NCBI GenBank assembly: GCA_903926855.1
Contig: CAIYKV010000038.1
Coordinates: 1 to 63,976 of the forward strand
DNA length: 63,976 nucleotides
DNA from: an uncultured Bacteroidota bacterium
GTDB taxonomy: Bacteria > Bacteroidota > Bacteroidia > Chitinophagales > Chitinophagaceae
Reading direction: 5' to 3'
Positions 54,825 to 63,407 of the stretch are shown one piece after another. Below the pieces are notes generated by a model. The model was not told the DNA's origin. It ran no database searches and saw only the letters and a program-made list of their open reading frames with translations. The position numbers were made by a program, and so were the translations under genes. Position 1 is the stretch's first letter, and each line of letters begins with the position of its first letter.

Positions 54825-54870
54825 TGGTCAATAGTGAATAGTAAGCATGTCTTTTATTCACTATTGACTA
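54825..54870. repeat. Inverted repeat in the ilvC-ilvA gap
   Basis: TCAATAGTGAATA (54828-54840) is perfectly complementary to TATTCACTATTGA (54855-54867), extendable to about 16 bp with one wobble, loop 14. It shares the GTCAATAGTGAAT word with 933-945. No T-run follows. It could mark RNA processing inside the operon or be a dispersed repeat that landed there. Confidence 0.6.
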
Positions 54871-54898
54871 TTCAATGTACGTTTTGTAAAATACAACT

Positions 54899-56161
54899 AT
54901 GCAAGAAGCATCATCTATACTAAAAGCACCCAAACTCGATTTTCAGAGCGCTGCCAACCGGTTGAAAAAAGTAGTGAACAGAACGCCACTTACTTTCAAT
55001 CATAACCTCTCGCGTAAATATCAGTGCAATGTTTACTTAAAACGGGAGGACCTGCAAATCGTTCGTTCTTATAAATTAAGAGGTGCCTATAATATGATGA
55101 GCAGTCTTCCCCAAGAAGAATTACAGAATGGGGTTGTATGCGCCAGTGCGGGAAACCACGCACAGGGTTTTGCCTATAGCTGTAAAAAATTAAATGTAAA
55201 AGGGGTGGTTTTCATGCCTATCATTACCCCTAACCAGAAGGTAAGTCAAACCAAAATGTTTGGTGATGGGTTTGTAGAAGTTCGACTTACCGGAGATACT
55301 TATGATGACTGTGCTGTGGCAGCCAAGCAATATACCGAAGAGAATAAAATGACTTTTATTCCGCCATTCGATGATATCCGTATTATTGAAGGACAGGCAA
55401 CGGTGGGTATGGAAATTTTAGAAGACCAGTCGGATATTGATTATTTATTTGTGCCGGTGGGGGGCGGTGGACTAAGCGCAGGCGTTGGGGCTTATTTTAA
55501 AATGTTCTCACCCAAAACAAAAATTATTGGCCTGGAACCCGAAGGGGCTCCTTCTATGCTCGCGGCATTAAAAGCAGGTCACCCGGTTACACTTGAGAAT
55601 ATCGAACGATTTGTAGATGGTGCTTCTGTAAAACGTGTGGGAGATATCAGCTTCAGTATTTGTAAAGAAGTATTAGATGATATGCATCTGGTTCCGGAAG
55701 GGAAGATTTGCTCAACAATACTGCAATTGTATAATGAAGATGCGATTGTAGTTGAACCAGCGGGTGCTATGTCTATTTCAGCGCTTGACGATTATGCAGA
55801 TGTGATTAAAGGGAAAAATGTTGTTTGTATTGTTAGTGGAAGCAATAACGATATAGACAGGATGCAGGAAATTAAAGAAAGGTCTTTACAATATGAAGGC
55901 TTAAAACATTATTTCCTGATTCGGTTTGCACAAAGACCCGGAGCATTAAAAGAATTTGTAAACCATGTTTTGGGCCCGGATGATGATATTACCCGTTTCG
56001 AATTTATGCAGAAGCATAATAAAGAAACCGGCCCGGCATTGGTAGGGATAGAGCTAAAATCAAGAACTGATTATGAAATACTGATTCAAAATCTTGACAG
56101 ATTTCATATAAACTATACTGAATTGAAGCCTGATGATAATTTATTCGGTTATCTGGTATAG
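54899..56161 (+). CDS. ilvA: Threonine ammonia-lyase (threonine deaminase), biosynthetic
   Basis: PLP enzyme making 2-ketobutyrate from threonine, committing it to isoleucine. 420 aa. PLP Lys59 is in IVRSYKLRGAYNMM; the phosphate loop is GGGGLSAGV; SGSNNDIDRM contains a PLP-contact segment. The C-terminal ~85 residues (HYFLIRFAQRPGALKEFVNH) form a single ACT-like regulatory domain, so this is the shorter form with one domain instead of two. It links the ilv block to the threonine genes that follow. Confidence 0.95.
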   Translation: MQEASSILKAPKLDFQSAANRLKKVVNRTPLTFNHNLSRKYQCNVYLKREDLQIVRSYKLRGAYNMMSSLPQEELQNGVVCASAGNHAQGFAYSCKKLNVKGVVFMPIITPNQKVSQTKMFGDGFVEVRLTGDTYDDCAVAAKQYTEENKMTFIPPFDDIRIIEGQATVGMEILEDQSDIDYLFVPVGGGGLSAGVGAYFKMFSPKTKIIGLEPEGAPSMLAALKAGHPVTLENIERFVDGASVKRVGDISFSICKEVLDDMHLVPEGKICSTILQLYNEDAIVVEPAGAMSISALDDYADVIKGKNVVCIVSGSNNDIDRMQEIKERSLQYEGLKHYFLIRFAQRPGALKEFVNHVLGPDDDITRFEFMQKHNKETGPALVGIELKSRTDYEILIQNLDRFHINYTELKPDDNLFGYLV

Positions 56162-56199
56162 GGAAATTAGATTTTCCGTATCTTAGACGTTCCTGATTC

Positions 56200-56295
56200 A
56201 TGCAGCAAAAGATATCACATATTAAATCACTTATCCCAACAGGCTCTCTGTTGGTTGCTGCTATTATTACCATTACTACCATTACAACCCTGTAA
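56200..56295 (+). CDS. thr leader peptide (Ile/Thr-rich attenuator peptide)
   Basis: A 31-codon ORF in the 232-bp gap between ilvA and thrA. It begins MQQKISHIKS and ends AAIITITTITTL before TAA, so 9 of the 10 residues from Ile22 to Leu31 are Ile or Thr, mirroring the Thr/Ile run of enteric thrL, where shortage of either amino acid relieves attenuation. Downstream RNA has competing pairings: AACCCT/AGGGTT right at the stop (56286-56301), CCCTGT (56288-56293) with ACAGGG (56320-56325), and ACAGGGCTT with AAGCTGT (56320-56339). No textbook GC-stem-plus-T-run terminator is evident. Confidence 0.78.
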   Translation: MQQKISHIKSLIPTGSLLVAAIITITTITTL

Positions 56296-56382
56296 AGGGT
56301 TAACTATTATCATATCGCCACAGGGCTTTCACAAGCTGTTATCAATCAAAAGGAAAATATTTTTATCATCCTCAGGGATAAA
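56286..56382 (+). promoter_or_regulatory. Competing hairpins in the thrA leader
   Basis: Hairpin A (56286-56301) and alternative stem B (56288-56293 with 56320-56325) exclude each other; B and stem C (56320-56339) also exclude each other. A weak stem TTTATC/GATAAA plus CC/GG (56362-56382) ends 12 bases before the thrA start and could mask initiation. This supports attenuation of transcription or translation, but folding was only inspected by eye. Confidence 0.5.
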
Positions 56383-56393
56383 CAAAATTTTAT

Positions 56394-58838
56394 ATGCAGG
56401 TATTAAAATTCGGCGGCAGTTCGGTTTCCAATGCTGCGAATATCAATAAGGTAGTAGCCATTGTTCAGTCAGCAGTCAAAAAAGAACCAACCGTTTTAGT
56501 AGTTTCTGCTTTAGGCGGAATTACTGATCAATTATTACAAATAGGTCATCTTGCTGCAACAGCAGATGAAACGTATAAGTCATTGCTTACCGAAGCAGAA
56601 AACCGGCATCTGGATACTGTACGCGAATTATTGCCTATTCAACAGCAAAGTGCTACTCTCAGTGCGGTTAAGCAACAATTTAATCAACTCGATGGCATTT
56701 GTGATGGAGTTTTTTTATTAAGAGAACTCTCTCCCCGTACCAGAGACAGAATTGTTAGTTACGGAGAATTGCTTTCTTCAATGATCGTATCCGCTAAAAT
56801 TCAATCACTTGGTATATCCCAGATTTGGTTAGATTCTCGCGAATTGATTATCACCAATTCACATCATGGAAATGCTTCAGTTGATTTTGCTGAGACGGAA
56901 AAAAGAATACAAGATTATATTGCTCAAAATCCTGGTACGTTATATGTTGTACCCGGATTTATTGCCAGTGATAGCCATAAGAACACTACTACTCTTGGCA
57001 GGGGCGGATCCGATTATACCGCAGCTATTTTTGCCGCAGGAGTCAAAGCTTCTTTACTTGAGATTTGGACAGATGTAAGTGGAATGATGACGGCTGATCC
57101 AAGACTGGTACAAAATGCCAAACCCATTCAATGTATTTCTTATCAGGAGGCAATGGAATTATCACATTTTGGTGCCAAAATAATTTATCCTCCCACCATA
57201 CAGCCTGTAATGAGTAAGCATATACCGGTTTGGATTAAAAATACATTTGCACCGGAAGAACATGGTACACTCATCGAAAATGAATCAGCAGTTACCGATA
57301 GTTTTATCAGGGGCATTTCAAGTATCAATGCAATCAGCCTGCTTAGTTTGGAAGGAAGCGGAATGATCGGTATTCCCGGATTTTCAAAACGCTTGTTTGA
57401 AGCTTTGGCCAGCGAAAGCGTGAATGTAATACTGATTACCCAGAGCTCTTCTGAACATTCAATTTGTGTAGGGATTAATCAATCAGATACTGTTAAAGCG
57501 AAACAAGCCATTGATCATGCGTTTAGTTATGAGATTGAAAGTGGCAAAGTTGAGCCTCTTAAAGTAGAAACCGGTTTGTCAATTGTTGCCTTGGTTGGAG
57601 AACAAATGAAAAGTCACCCGGGTATTAGTGGTAAAATGTTTGGTGTATTAGGCAGAAATGGAATCAATGTACGCGCTATTGCACAGGGCTCATCTGAGAA
57701 AAATATCTCCGCAGTATTATCTGCCCTCGATGTTAAGAAAGCGATTAATGTTTTGCATGAAGAGTTTTTTGAAACCACCTATAAACAACTCAATGTATTT
57801 ATTGCAGGAACTGGAAATGTGGGGAGCAAACTCATTGGCCAGATTCAAAAACAGTTTTCCTATTTGCAAAATCAGCTGAGGTTACAAATACAGATAATTG
57901 GATTGGCCAACAGTAAAAAAATTCTGTTTGACGAAGAAGGAATTAACCTTGTATCATGGAAAGACGAGCTACAGAATGCTCCGGCTGGAAATATCCATGA
58001 ATTTGTGAAACAGATCATCCATAAAAATTTACGAAATAGTGTATTTGTAGATGTGACCGCTAATACAGAAGTAGCTGGTGTATATGGGGCTTTATTAGAG
58101 AAAAGTATTTCTGTAGTTGCTTGTAATAAGATTGCTTGTTCCTCATCATTTGCCGATTACCTGAAACTAAAATCTTTGTCACGAGAATATAATGCCATGT
58201 TCCTTTTTGAAACCAATGTTGGTGCAGGCTTACCCGTGATTGGCACTTTGAATGACTTGCTTAGAAGTGGGGATAAAGTAAATAAGATACAGGCAGTTCT
58301 TTCCGGTACATTGAATTTTGTGTTTAATCATTATGATACAAGCAGGCCCTTTGCAGATGTGGTAAGACAGGCGCAACAGGAAGGCTATACCGAGCCTGAC
58401 CCGCGGTTAGATCTGGGCGGCACTGATGTGATGCGTAAGATCATGATTCTTGCCCGCGAATCAGGTCAGCAATTGGAAATGGAGGATATCAGCAACGAAT
58501 ATTTTTTACCAGCAGCTTGTTTTGAGGGGACTGTGGAAGATTTTTATGCAGAAATGGCCAGGCAGGAATCGCATTTTAAAAGGATTTATGGAGAAGCCGT
58601 CGTTAAAAATTGCAAGCTGAAATTTGTGGCCACCTATGAAAATGGTAAGGCATCTGTGGGACTAAGACATATTCCATCCGACTCTGACTTTTATCATTTA
58701 TATGGAAAGGATAACCTGGTGTTGTTTTATACAGAACGCTATCCTGAGCAACCCTTAGTCATCAAGGGGGCTGGTGCTGGGGCGGATGTTACTGCTTCGG
58801 GTGTTTTTGCCGATATGATACGGGTGGGAAGGGTATAA
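56394..58838 (+). CDS. thrA: Bifunctional aspartokinase / homoserine dehydrogenase I
   Basis: Catalyses the first and third steps from aspartate to threonine. 814 aa in three parts: aspartokinase (~1-285, start MQVLKFGGSSVSNAANI, LGRGGSDYTAA), paired ACT domains (~310-450, with GIPGFSKRLFEALASESVNV and KNISAVLSALDV) and homoserine dehydrogenase (~460-814, NVFIAGTGNVGSKL, VACNKIA, GTLNFVF and GGTDVMRK). The fusion matches enteric ThrA and the common Bacteroidota form. It is the first gene behind the Thr/Ile leader and 35 bp before thrB. Confidence 0.97.
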   Translation: MQVLKFGGSSVSNAANINKVVAIVQSAVKKEPTVLVVSALGGITDQLLQIGHLAATADETYKSLLTEAENRHLDTVRELLPIQQQSATLSAVKQQFNQLDGICDGVFLLRELSPRTRDRIVSYGELLSSMIVSAKIQSLGISQIWLDSRELIITNSHHGNASVDFAETEKRIQDYIAQNPGTLYVVPGFIASDSHKNTTTLGRGGSDYTAAIFAAGVKASLLEIWTDVSGMMTADPRLVQNAKPIQCISYQEAMELSHFGAKIIYPPTIQPVMSKHIPVWIKNTFAPEEHGTLIENESAVTDSFIRGISSINAISLLSLEGSGMIGIPGFSKRLFEALASESVNVILITQSSSEHSICVGINQSDTVKAKQAIDHAFSYEIESGKVEPLKVETGLSIVALVGEQMKSHPGISGKMFGVLGRNGINVRAIAQGSSEKNISAVLSALDVKKAINVLHEEFFETTYKQLNVFIAGTGNVGSKLIGQIQKQFSYLQNQLRLQIQIIGLANSKKILFDEEGINLVSWKDELQNAPAGNIHEFVKQIIHKNLRNSVFVDVTANTEVAGVYGALLEKSISVVACNKIACSSSFADYLKLKSLSREYNAMFLFETNVGAGLPVIGTLNDLLRSGDKVNKIQAVLSGTLNFVFNHYDTSRPFADVVRQAQQEGYTEPDPRLDLGGTDVMRKIMILARESGQQLEMEDISNEYFLPAACFEGTVEDFYAEMARQESHFKRIYGEAVVKNCKLKFVATYENGKASVGLRHIPSDSDFYHLYGKDNLVLFYTERYPEQPLVIKGAGAGADVTASGVFADMIRVGRV

Positions 58839-58873
58839 TCGGGAGTTTGCATAAGATAAATAAAGAAGTGTAT

Positions 58874-59806
58874 ATGGCATCAGAGAAAACTATCAGGATT
58901 CATTCTCCTGCAACTGTAGCAAATATGGTTTGTGGCTTTGATATTTTAGGCTTTGCAGTAAATGAACCCTATGACGAAATGCGAATCCGTTGCAAAGATG
59001 AGCCGGGGATAGTGATTGTAAATGAAGACGACTATCATCTGCCGACACAACCAGAAAAAAATGTAGCAGGAGCTGCCTTATTAGCCCTGATGGATGAATT
59101 GGAAAGCCCCGTAGGTTTTGAACTGTTTATCAGAAAACAAATTAAGCCAGGTAGTGGAGTTGGCTCGAGCGCTGCGAGTGCCGCTGGAGCGGTTGTTGCA
59201 GCTAACCGATTGTTACAAGATCGTTTTTCCAAAGAAGACCTGGTTCGTTTTGCGATGAACGGAGAAAAACTGGCTTCCGGGGTAAAACATGCTGATAATA
59301 TCGCTCCCTGTATTTATGGGGGAGTTACTTTAATCCGATCCATTTTCCCATTGGATATTATCGGTATAACGGCACCTCCCTTATATGTAACCATTGTTCA
59401 TCCGCAAATTGAAGTGCGTACATCTGATGCAAGAGGTATATTAAAACAACAGGTATTATTGAAAGATGCGATCCGGCAATGGGGCAATATTGCGGGATTG
59501 GTAGCTGGGCTTTTGCAAGGCGATTATCAATTAATTGGCCGTTCACTAGAAGATGTTTTGATTGAACCTGTACGGAGTATTTTAATTCCAGGTTTTGATA
59601 AAGTAAAAAAATTAAGCAAGGAAGCCGGAGCATTAGGCGGGGGTATTTCCGGGTCAGGGCCATCTATTTTTATGTTAAGCGAAAATGAAACTACCGCAAG
59701 AGCAGTAGAGAAACAGATGAAGGAAGTGTATGAAAGCTTATCTCTTGCCTACCATACTTATGTAACAACAATTAATCAGTCCGGAGTAACTTTTGTTGAA
59801 GAGTAA
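58874..59806 (+). CDS. thrB: Homoserine kinase
   Basis: Phosphorylates homoserine with ATP. 310 aa from ATG 58874; the TTG at 58847 adds nine basic residues and is not needed. GHMP-kinase motif KPGSGVGSSAASAAGAVVAA (ATP phosphate loop), N-terminal SPATVANMVCGFDILGFAV, and C-terminal GGGISGSGPSIFMLS. Member of the thrABC operon. Confidence 0.96.
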   Translation: MASEKTIRIHSPATVANMVCGFDILGFAVNEPYDEMRIRCKDEPGIVIVNEDDYHLPTQPEKNVAGAALLALMDELESPVGFELFIRKQIKPGSGVGSSAASAAGAVVAANRLLQDRFSKEDLVRFAMNGEKLASGVKHADNIAPCIYGGVTLIRSIFPLDIIGITAPPLYVTIVHPQIEVRTSDARGILKQQVLLKDAIRQWGNIAGLVAGLLQGDYQLIGRSLEDVLIEPVRSILIPGFDKVKKLSKEAGALGGGISGSGPSIFMLSENETTARAVEKQMKEVYESLSLAYHTYVTTINQSGVTFVEE

Positions 59807-59877
59807 TATTGTACTGAGTAGCTCCTCATTGCAAGCTCTGTATCTGGAGTTCCCAGCTTTAAAAGAGTATTTAAAAA

Positions 59878-61176
59878 ATGAATTACTATAGCCTCAACAA
59901 ATCTGCACCAATAGTTGGTTTCCGTGAAGCCACGATACAAGGCCAGGCGCCTGATAAAGGATTGTATTTTCCCGAACGGATCCCTTCCGTTGATCATGCA
60001 TTGATAAAGTTTATTGAAAATTATTCTAAAGAAGAACTTGCTTTCCGTGTGATGCAGCCCTATATCGGTAATGCAATTGATGAAGCCTGTCTTTACCTTA
60101 TTATTTCTGAAACCATCGATTTTCCATTTCCTTTAGTGCCTGTAACTGAAAATATTTTCTCTCTTGAATTATTTCATGGGCCTACACTTGCTTTTAAAGA
60201 TGTAGGTGCGAGGTTTATGAGTCGTTGTCTTGGCTATTTTTCAAAAGAGCAAAAAGATACCATAACTGTTTTGGTAGCAACTTCAGGAGATACGGGAGGC
60301 GCAGTAGCAAACGGGTTTTTGGGAGTAGCGGGTGTTGAAGTAATCATATTATATCCTTCTGGTAAAGTAAGCCCTGTTCAGGAACTACAACTTACTACCT
60401 GCGGTCAAAACATAACCGCACTTGAAATAAATGGAAGCTTTGATGATTGCCAGGCAATGGTAAAGGATGCTTTCATGGATGCTGAGTTGAATAGGCGAAT
60501 GCAACTTACTTCTGCCAACTCAATCAATGTGGCCAGATGGTTACCACAACAACTGTATTATTTCTTTGCATACCAGCAATGGCAACATAAAGAAAACCCG
60601 CCTGTCATTTCTGTACCTAGTGGCAATTTCGGTAATATCTGTGCGGGACTTCTTGCGCAGGCAAGCGGCCTTCCTGTGAAACATTTTATTGCAGCCTGTA
60701 ATGTAAATGATGCTGTACCTGAATATTTGCGAACTGGAAATTACCAGTCAAAAAAGCCAATTGCTACGATTTCCAATGCGATGGATGTAGGTAGCCCCAG
60801 TAATTTTGTGCGTGTGATGGAAATGTTTCAACAGAGTTATCAAAACGTTCTTGAAAAGATAACCGGTTATACAGTTACAGATGCTATTACTAAAAAAACT
60901 ATTGCGGATTTATACCGGCAATATGGGTATATAGCCGATCCGCATGGTGCAGTGGCGTATTATGCTTTACAGAAATATTTAGAACTTCATTCTGAATCTA
61001 AAGGTTTTTTTCTGGAAACAGCGCATCCTGTTAAATTCCCTGACACTGTTGAATCTGTAATAGATAAAAAAATAGCCATTCCTGCATCTGCCAAAAAATT
61101 GTTTGAGATGAAAAAGGAGAGTATACCGATGTCTCCTTCTTTTGGGGATTTAAAAGAATGGTTACTGAATAAATAA
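59878..61176 (+). CDS. thrC: Threonine synthase
   Basis: PLP enzyme converting O-phosphohomoserine to threonine. 432 aa. N-terminal NKSAPIVGFREATIQG, PLP Lys107 in HGPTLAFKDVGARFMSR, VATSGDTGGAVANGFLG, SVPSGNFGNICAGLLAQ and ADPHGAVAYYAL. Last gene of the leu-ilv-thr run, 71 bp after thrB. Confidence 0.97.
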   Translation: MNYYSLNKSAPIVGFREATIQGQAPDKGLYFPERIPSVDHALIKFIENYSKEELAFRVMQPYIGNAIDEACLYLIISETIDFPFPLVPVTENIFSLELFHGPTLAFKDVGARFMSRCLGYFSKEQKDTITVLVATSGDTGGAVANGFLGVAGVEVIILYPSGKVSPVQELQLTTCGQNITALEINGSFDDCQAMVKDAFMDAELNRRMQLTSANSINVARWLPQQLYYFFAYQQWQHKENPPVISVPSGNFGNICAGLLAQASGLPVKHFIAACNVNDAVPEYLRTGNYQSKKPIATISNAMDVGSPSNFVRVMEMFQQSYQNVLEKITGYTVTDAITKKTIADLYRQYGYIADPHGAVAYYALQKYLELHSESKGFFLETAHPVKFPDTVESVIDKKIAIPASAKKLFEMKKESIPMSPSFGDLKEWLLNK

Positions 61177-61200
61177 AAGCATTGCCATGTCTTATGCTTA

Positions 61201-61220
61201 GGTGTAAATTAATTTGCACC
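61201..61220. repeat. Palindrome between thrC and the convergent oxidoreductase gene
   Basis: GGTGTAAATT runs straight into AATTTGCACC, a 10-bp inverted repeat with one G-U and no loop. Lying between convergent genes it may help termination, although no T-run adjoins. Confidence 0.4.
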
Positions 61221-61290
61221 CCAAGGCACGGTTTTGGTTGCCGAAACGCAGGTAAGCTTTTAAAAAAGATATAAAACAAAACTGACTTAG

Positions 61291-62601
61291 TTAAGAAAGT
61301 TTCCAGGGTGACCGGATATTCGCTTTTACATAGGAATTGGCATCCGAATCATTTCTAAATTGCTCTTTTTTAGGATCCCAATCTAACGGTCTCTTCATCC
61401 AATAGGCAATATTGGCTAAACAGCATACACTGCTGCTTCTATGGCCTGTCTCCACATCGCAAATGGGTTGTTTTCCGCTCTTGATACAATCCAGCCAATC
61501 CTTATAGTGGTTAGTGCTGTTATATACCCTTGGGGCATTCGCTTCAATACTTGCAATGGCGATATTGGCCGGGTTGCTGTCTAAATAGTCACGACTGATA
61601 TCCAATGATCCTTTTTCCCCAATAAAACGTACGCCCCATCCTCTGCCAAAATTTTCATGTTTCATCACAATTCCATTCGCATATTCAAGGATAAGTCCTC
61701 TTTTGGCTTCCGGATCTACCGGAGGAATTAACCTTACCGGTCCGGTTCTGTCCATATCCAGTCCCCATTGTGCAATATCAAACATATGTGCACCCCAATC
61801 ACTTAATATGCCACCACCATATTCTTTATAATTCCGCCAGTGTGGAAAGATATCCTGTTCAATGGGCGGAGAAAGTTCGCTATGATAAGGTCGTACAATG
61901 GCCGGACCAACCCATCCATCCCAATTTAAATAATCGGGAACGGGCATACCAGGCAGATCGAAGGGAATAGCCGGGTCTCCCACACTTACCAATACTTCTT
62001 TTACCCTTCCAATATATCCATTGCGTACTAAGTCGACAGCAGTTCTGAACTTATCCCAGGAACGTTGCATACTGCCTGTTTGTAAGATCACTTTATTTTT
62101 TTGCATAGCAGTTACCATGGCACGACCTTCTTCTATAGAGTGAGCCAATGGTTTTTCGCAATACACATGCTTTCCTGCATTGGCAGCCATAATTGAACTA
62201 ACTGCATGCCAGTGATCAGGTGTGGCAACCACTATGGCATCAATATCTTTTCGCTGAAGCATTTCTCTGAAATCTGCATATCCTGTAAAACCAGCGTATC
62301 TATCTTTTTGCGTAACTTCTGCATAAATCTTTTCAGATAACAGCTTGAAAGCTGCGAGTTTGGTTTTATCAACATCGGCTCCAGCAACGGTTTGAGCAAT
62401 ATCTTTAAATGAGTTGACAAGGCTTTTCGCCTGTTTGCCGGTTCCAATAAAACCCAGGTTGATACGATCACTTGGGGCTAAAAAACCTTTACCCATCACA
62501 AAACGTGGGATAATGGTAAAAGCAACTGCAGCCTGCAAACCTTGTTTAACAAATTTTCTACGGCTGTTGGACGAATCTGTGGATTGGGGGGTTTTACTCA
62601 T
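61291..62601 (-). CDS. Gfo/Idh/MocA-family oxidoreductase, Tat-exported
   Basis: NAD(P)-dependent oxidoreductase acting on sugars, inositols or related polyols. 436 aa from ATG 62601. The N-terminus has a twin-arginine signal SRRKFVKQG followed by a hydrophobic AAVAFTIIPRFVMG, so it is folded with cofactor and exported. Rossmann motif LGFIGTGKQAKSL, then IVVATPDHWHA and the catalytic-type VYCEKPLAHSIEEG. The C-terminal domain (GGGILSDWGAHMFDIAQWG) is the usual GFO_IDH_MocA_C type. No sugar-use genes are nearby, so the substrate is open. Confidence 0.93.
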   Translation of the reverse strand: MSKTPQSTDSSNSRRKFVKQGLQAAVAFTIIPRFVMGKGFLAPSDRINLGFIGTGKQAKSLVNSFKDIAQTVAGADVDKTKLAAFKLLSEKIYAEVTQKDRYAGFTGYADFREMLQRKDIDAIVVATPDHWHAVSSIMAANAGKHVYCEKPLAHSIEEGRAMVTAMQKNKVILQTGSMQRSWDKFRTAVDLVRNGYIGRVKEVLVSVGDPAIPFDLPGMPVPDYLNWDGWVGPAIVRPYHSELSPPIEQDIFPHWRNYKEYGGGILSDWGAHMFDIAQWGLDMDRTGPVRLIPPVDPEAKRGLILEYANGIVMKHENFGRGWGVRFIGEKGSLDISRDYLDSNPANIAIASIEANAPRVYNSTNHYKDWLDCIKSGKQPICDVETGHRSSSVCCLANIAYWMKRPLDWDPKKEQFRNDSDANSYVKANIRSPWKLS

Positions 62602-62657
62602 GGCAAATAATCTTTGGTGCAATCGTTTAATGAATGAATAACCATAGAAATGTACAA

Positions 62658-62671
62658 ATTTCCCGGGAAAT
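62658..62671. promoter_or_regulatory. 14-bp perfect palindrome between divergent genes
   Basis: ATTTCCCGGGAAAT is a perfect palindrome, 57 bp upstream of the oxidoreductase start and 162 bp before msrB. About 17 and 37 bases on, TGAAAATGG occurs twice (62688-62696, 62708-62716), 20 bp apart. It is a plausible operator for the divergent pair. Confidence 0.4.
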
Positions 62672-62832
62672 AGAAAATTAGTTCAACTGAAAATGGCTTA
62701 AGTCATTTGAAAATGGTTGTATTTTAGGCAGATTCTAAACTATGTTTCTTCTTAAATGTTAAAAAAATCGGATTTTATTAGCATCCGTAAGGCAGTATTC
62801 TATCGTACGTCTACCACTTAAATCATCCTAAT

Positions 62833-63381
62833 ATGTCAAAAATTCGTATTTACTCTTTACTTGTCTTGATGGCAATGTCTGTGTTTGGACTAAGAAACGG
62901 TCTGGCACAAACCGGTTCAAAAAAATATCCTGATCCGCCTATTGCCTCAGCCAAAGCTATTTACCCAATGCAGTTAACCGAAGCACAATGGAAGGCTCGA
63001 TTAACCCCTGAACAGTATTATATACTTAGGGAGGAAGGAACAGAAAGATCTTTTACAGGTAAATACGATCATTTTTATGAAAAAGGAACCTATTATTCTG
63101 CTGCCTCATTACAACCTCTTTTTAGCTCTGATGCAAAATTCAATTCAGGAACCGGGTGGCCAAGTTTTTACGCACCCATCAATCCGGACGCCGTCAGGCT
63201 TGTTAAAGACAATAGTTTTGGAGAAACCCGTTGGGCTGTAGTAGACAGTAAAAGTGGTTCTCATTTAGGTCATGTATTTGATGATGGTCCTGCCCCAACG
63301 GGAAAGAGATATTGCATGAATTCTGCCGCCCTAATATTTGTACCTGAAGGAGGAAAGCCTCCAGTTTCATCAAAAAATTAA
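62833..63381 (+). CDS. msrB: Exported peptide-methionine (R)-S-oxide reductase, zinc-less form
   Basis: Reduces methionine-R-sulfoxide in proteins. 182 aa with a signal peptide (IYSLLVLMAMSVFGLRNGLAQ). The MsrB fold is clear: RLTPEQYYILREEGTERSFTG, KFNSGTGWPSFYAPI, SHLGHVFDDGPAPTGKRYC and the nucleophile Cys in KRYCMNSAALIF. Both CxxC zinc pairs of the common form are missing (YSAAS and DSKSG stand in their places), which defines the zinc-less class. It pairs with msrA 26 bp downstream for repair outside the cytoplasm. Confidence 0.94.
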   Translation: MSKIRIYSLLVLMAMSVFGLRNGLAQTGSKKYPDPPIASAKAIYPMQLTEAQWKARLTPEQYYILREEGTERSFTGKYDHFYEKGTYYSAASLQPLFSSDAKFNSGTGWPSFYAPINPDAVRLVKDNSFGETRWAVVDSKSGSHLGHVFDDGPAPTGKRYCMNSAALIFVPEGGKPPVSSKN

Positions 63382-63407
63382 ATCAGTAATTCAATATTCA
63401 GTAAAAT

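Noticed and set aside
56286..56301. Terminator of ilvA at AACCCT/AGGGTT
   Set aside because: The stem is short, overlaps the leader peptide stop, and is not followed by a T-run; it is better explained as part of the thr leader.
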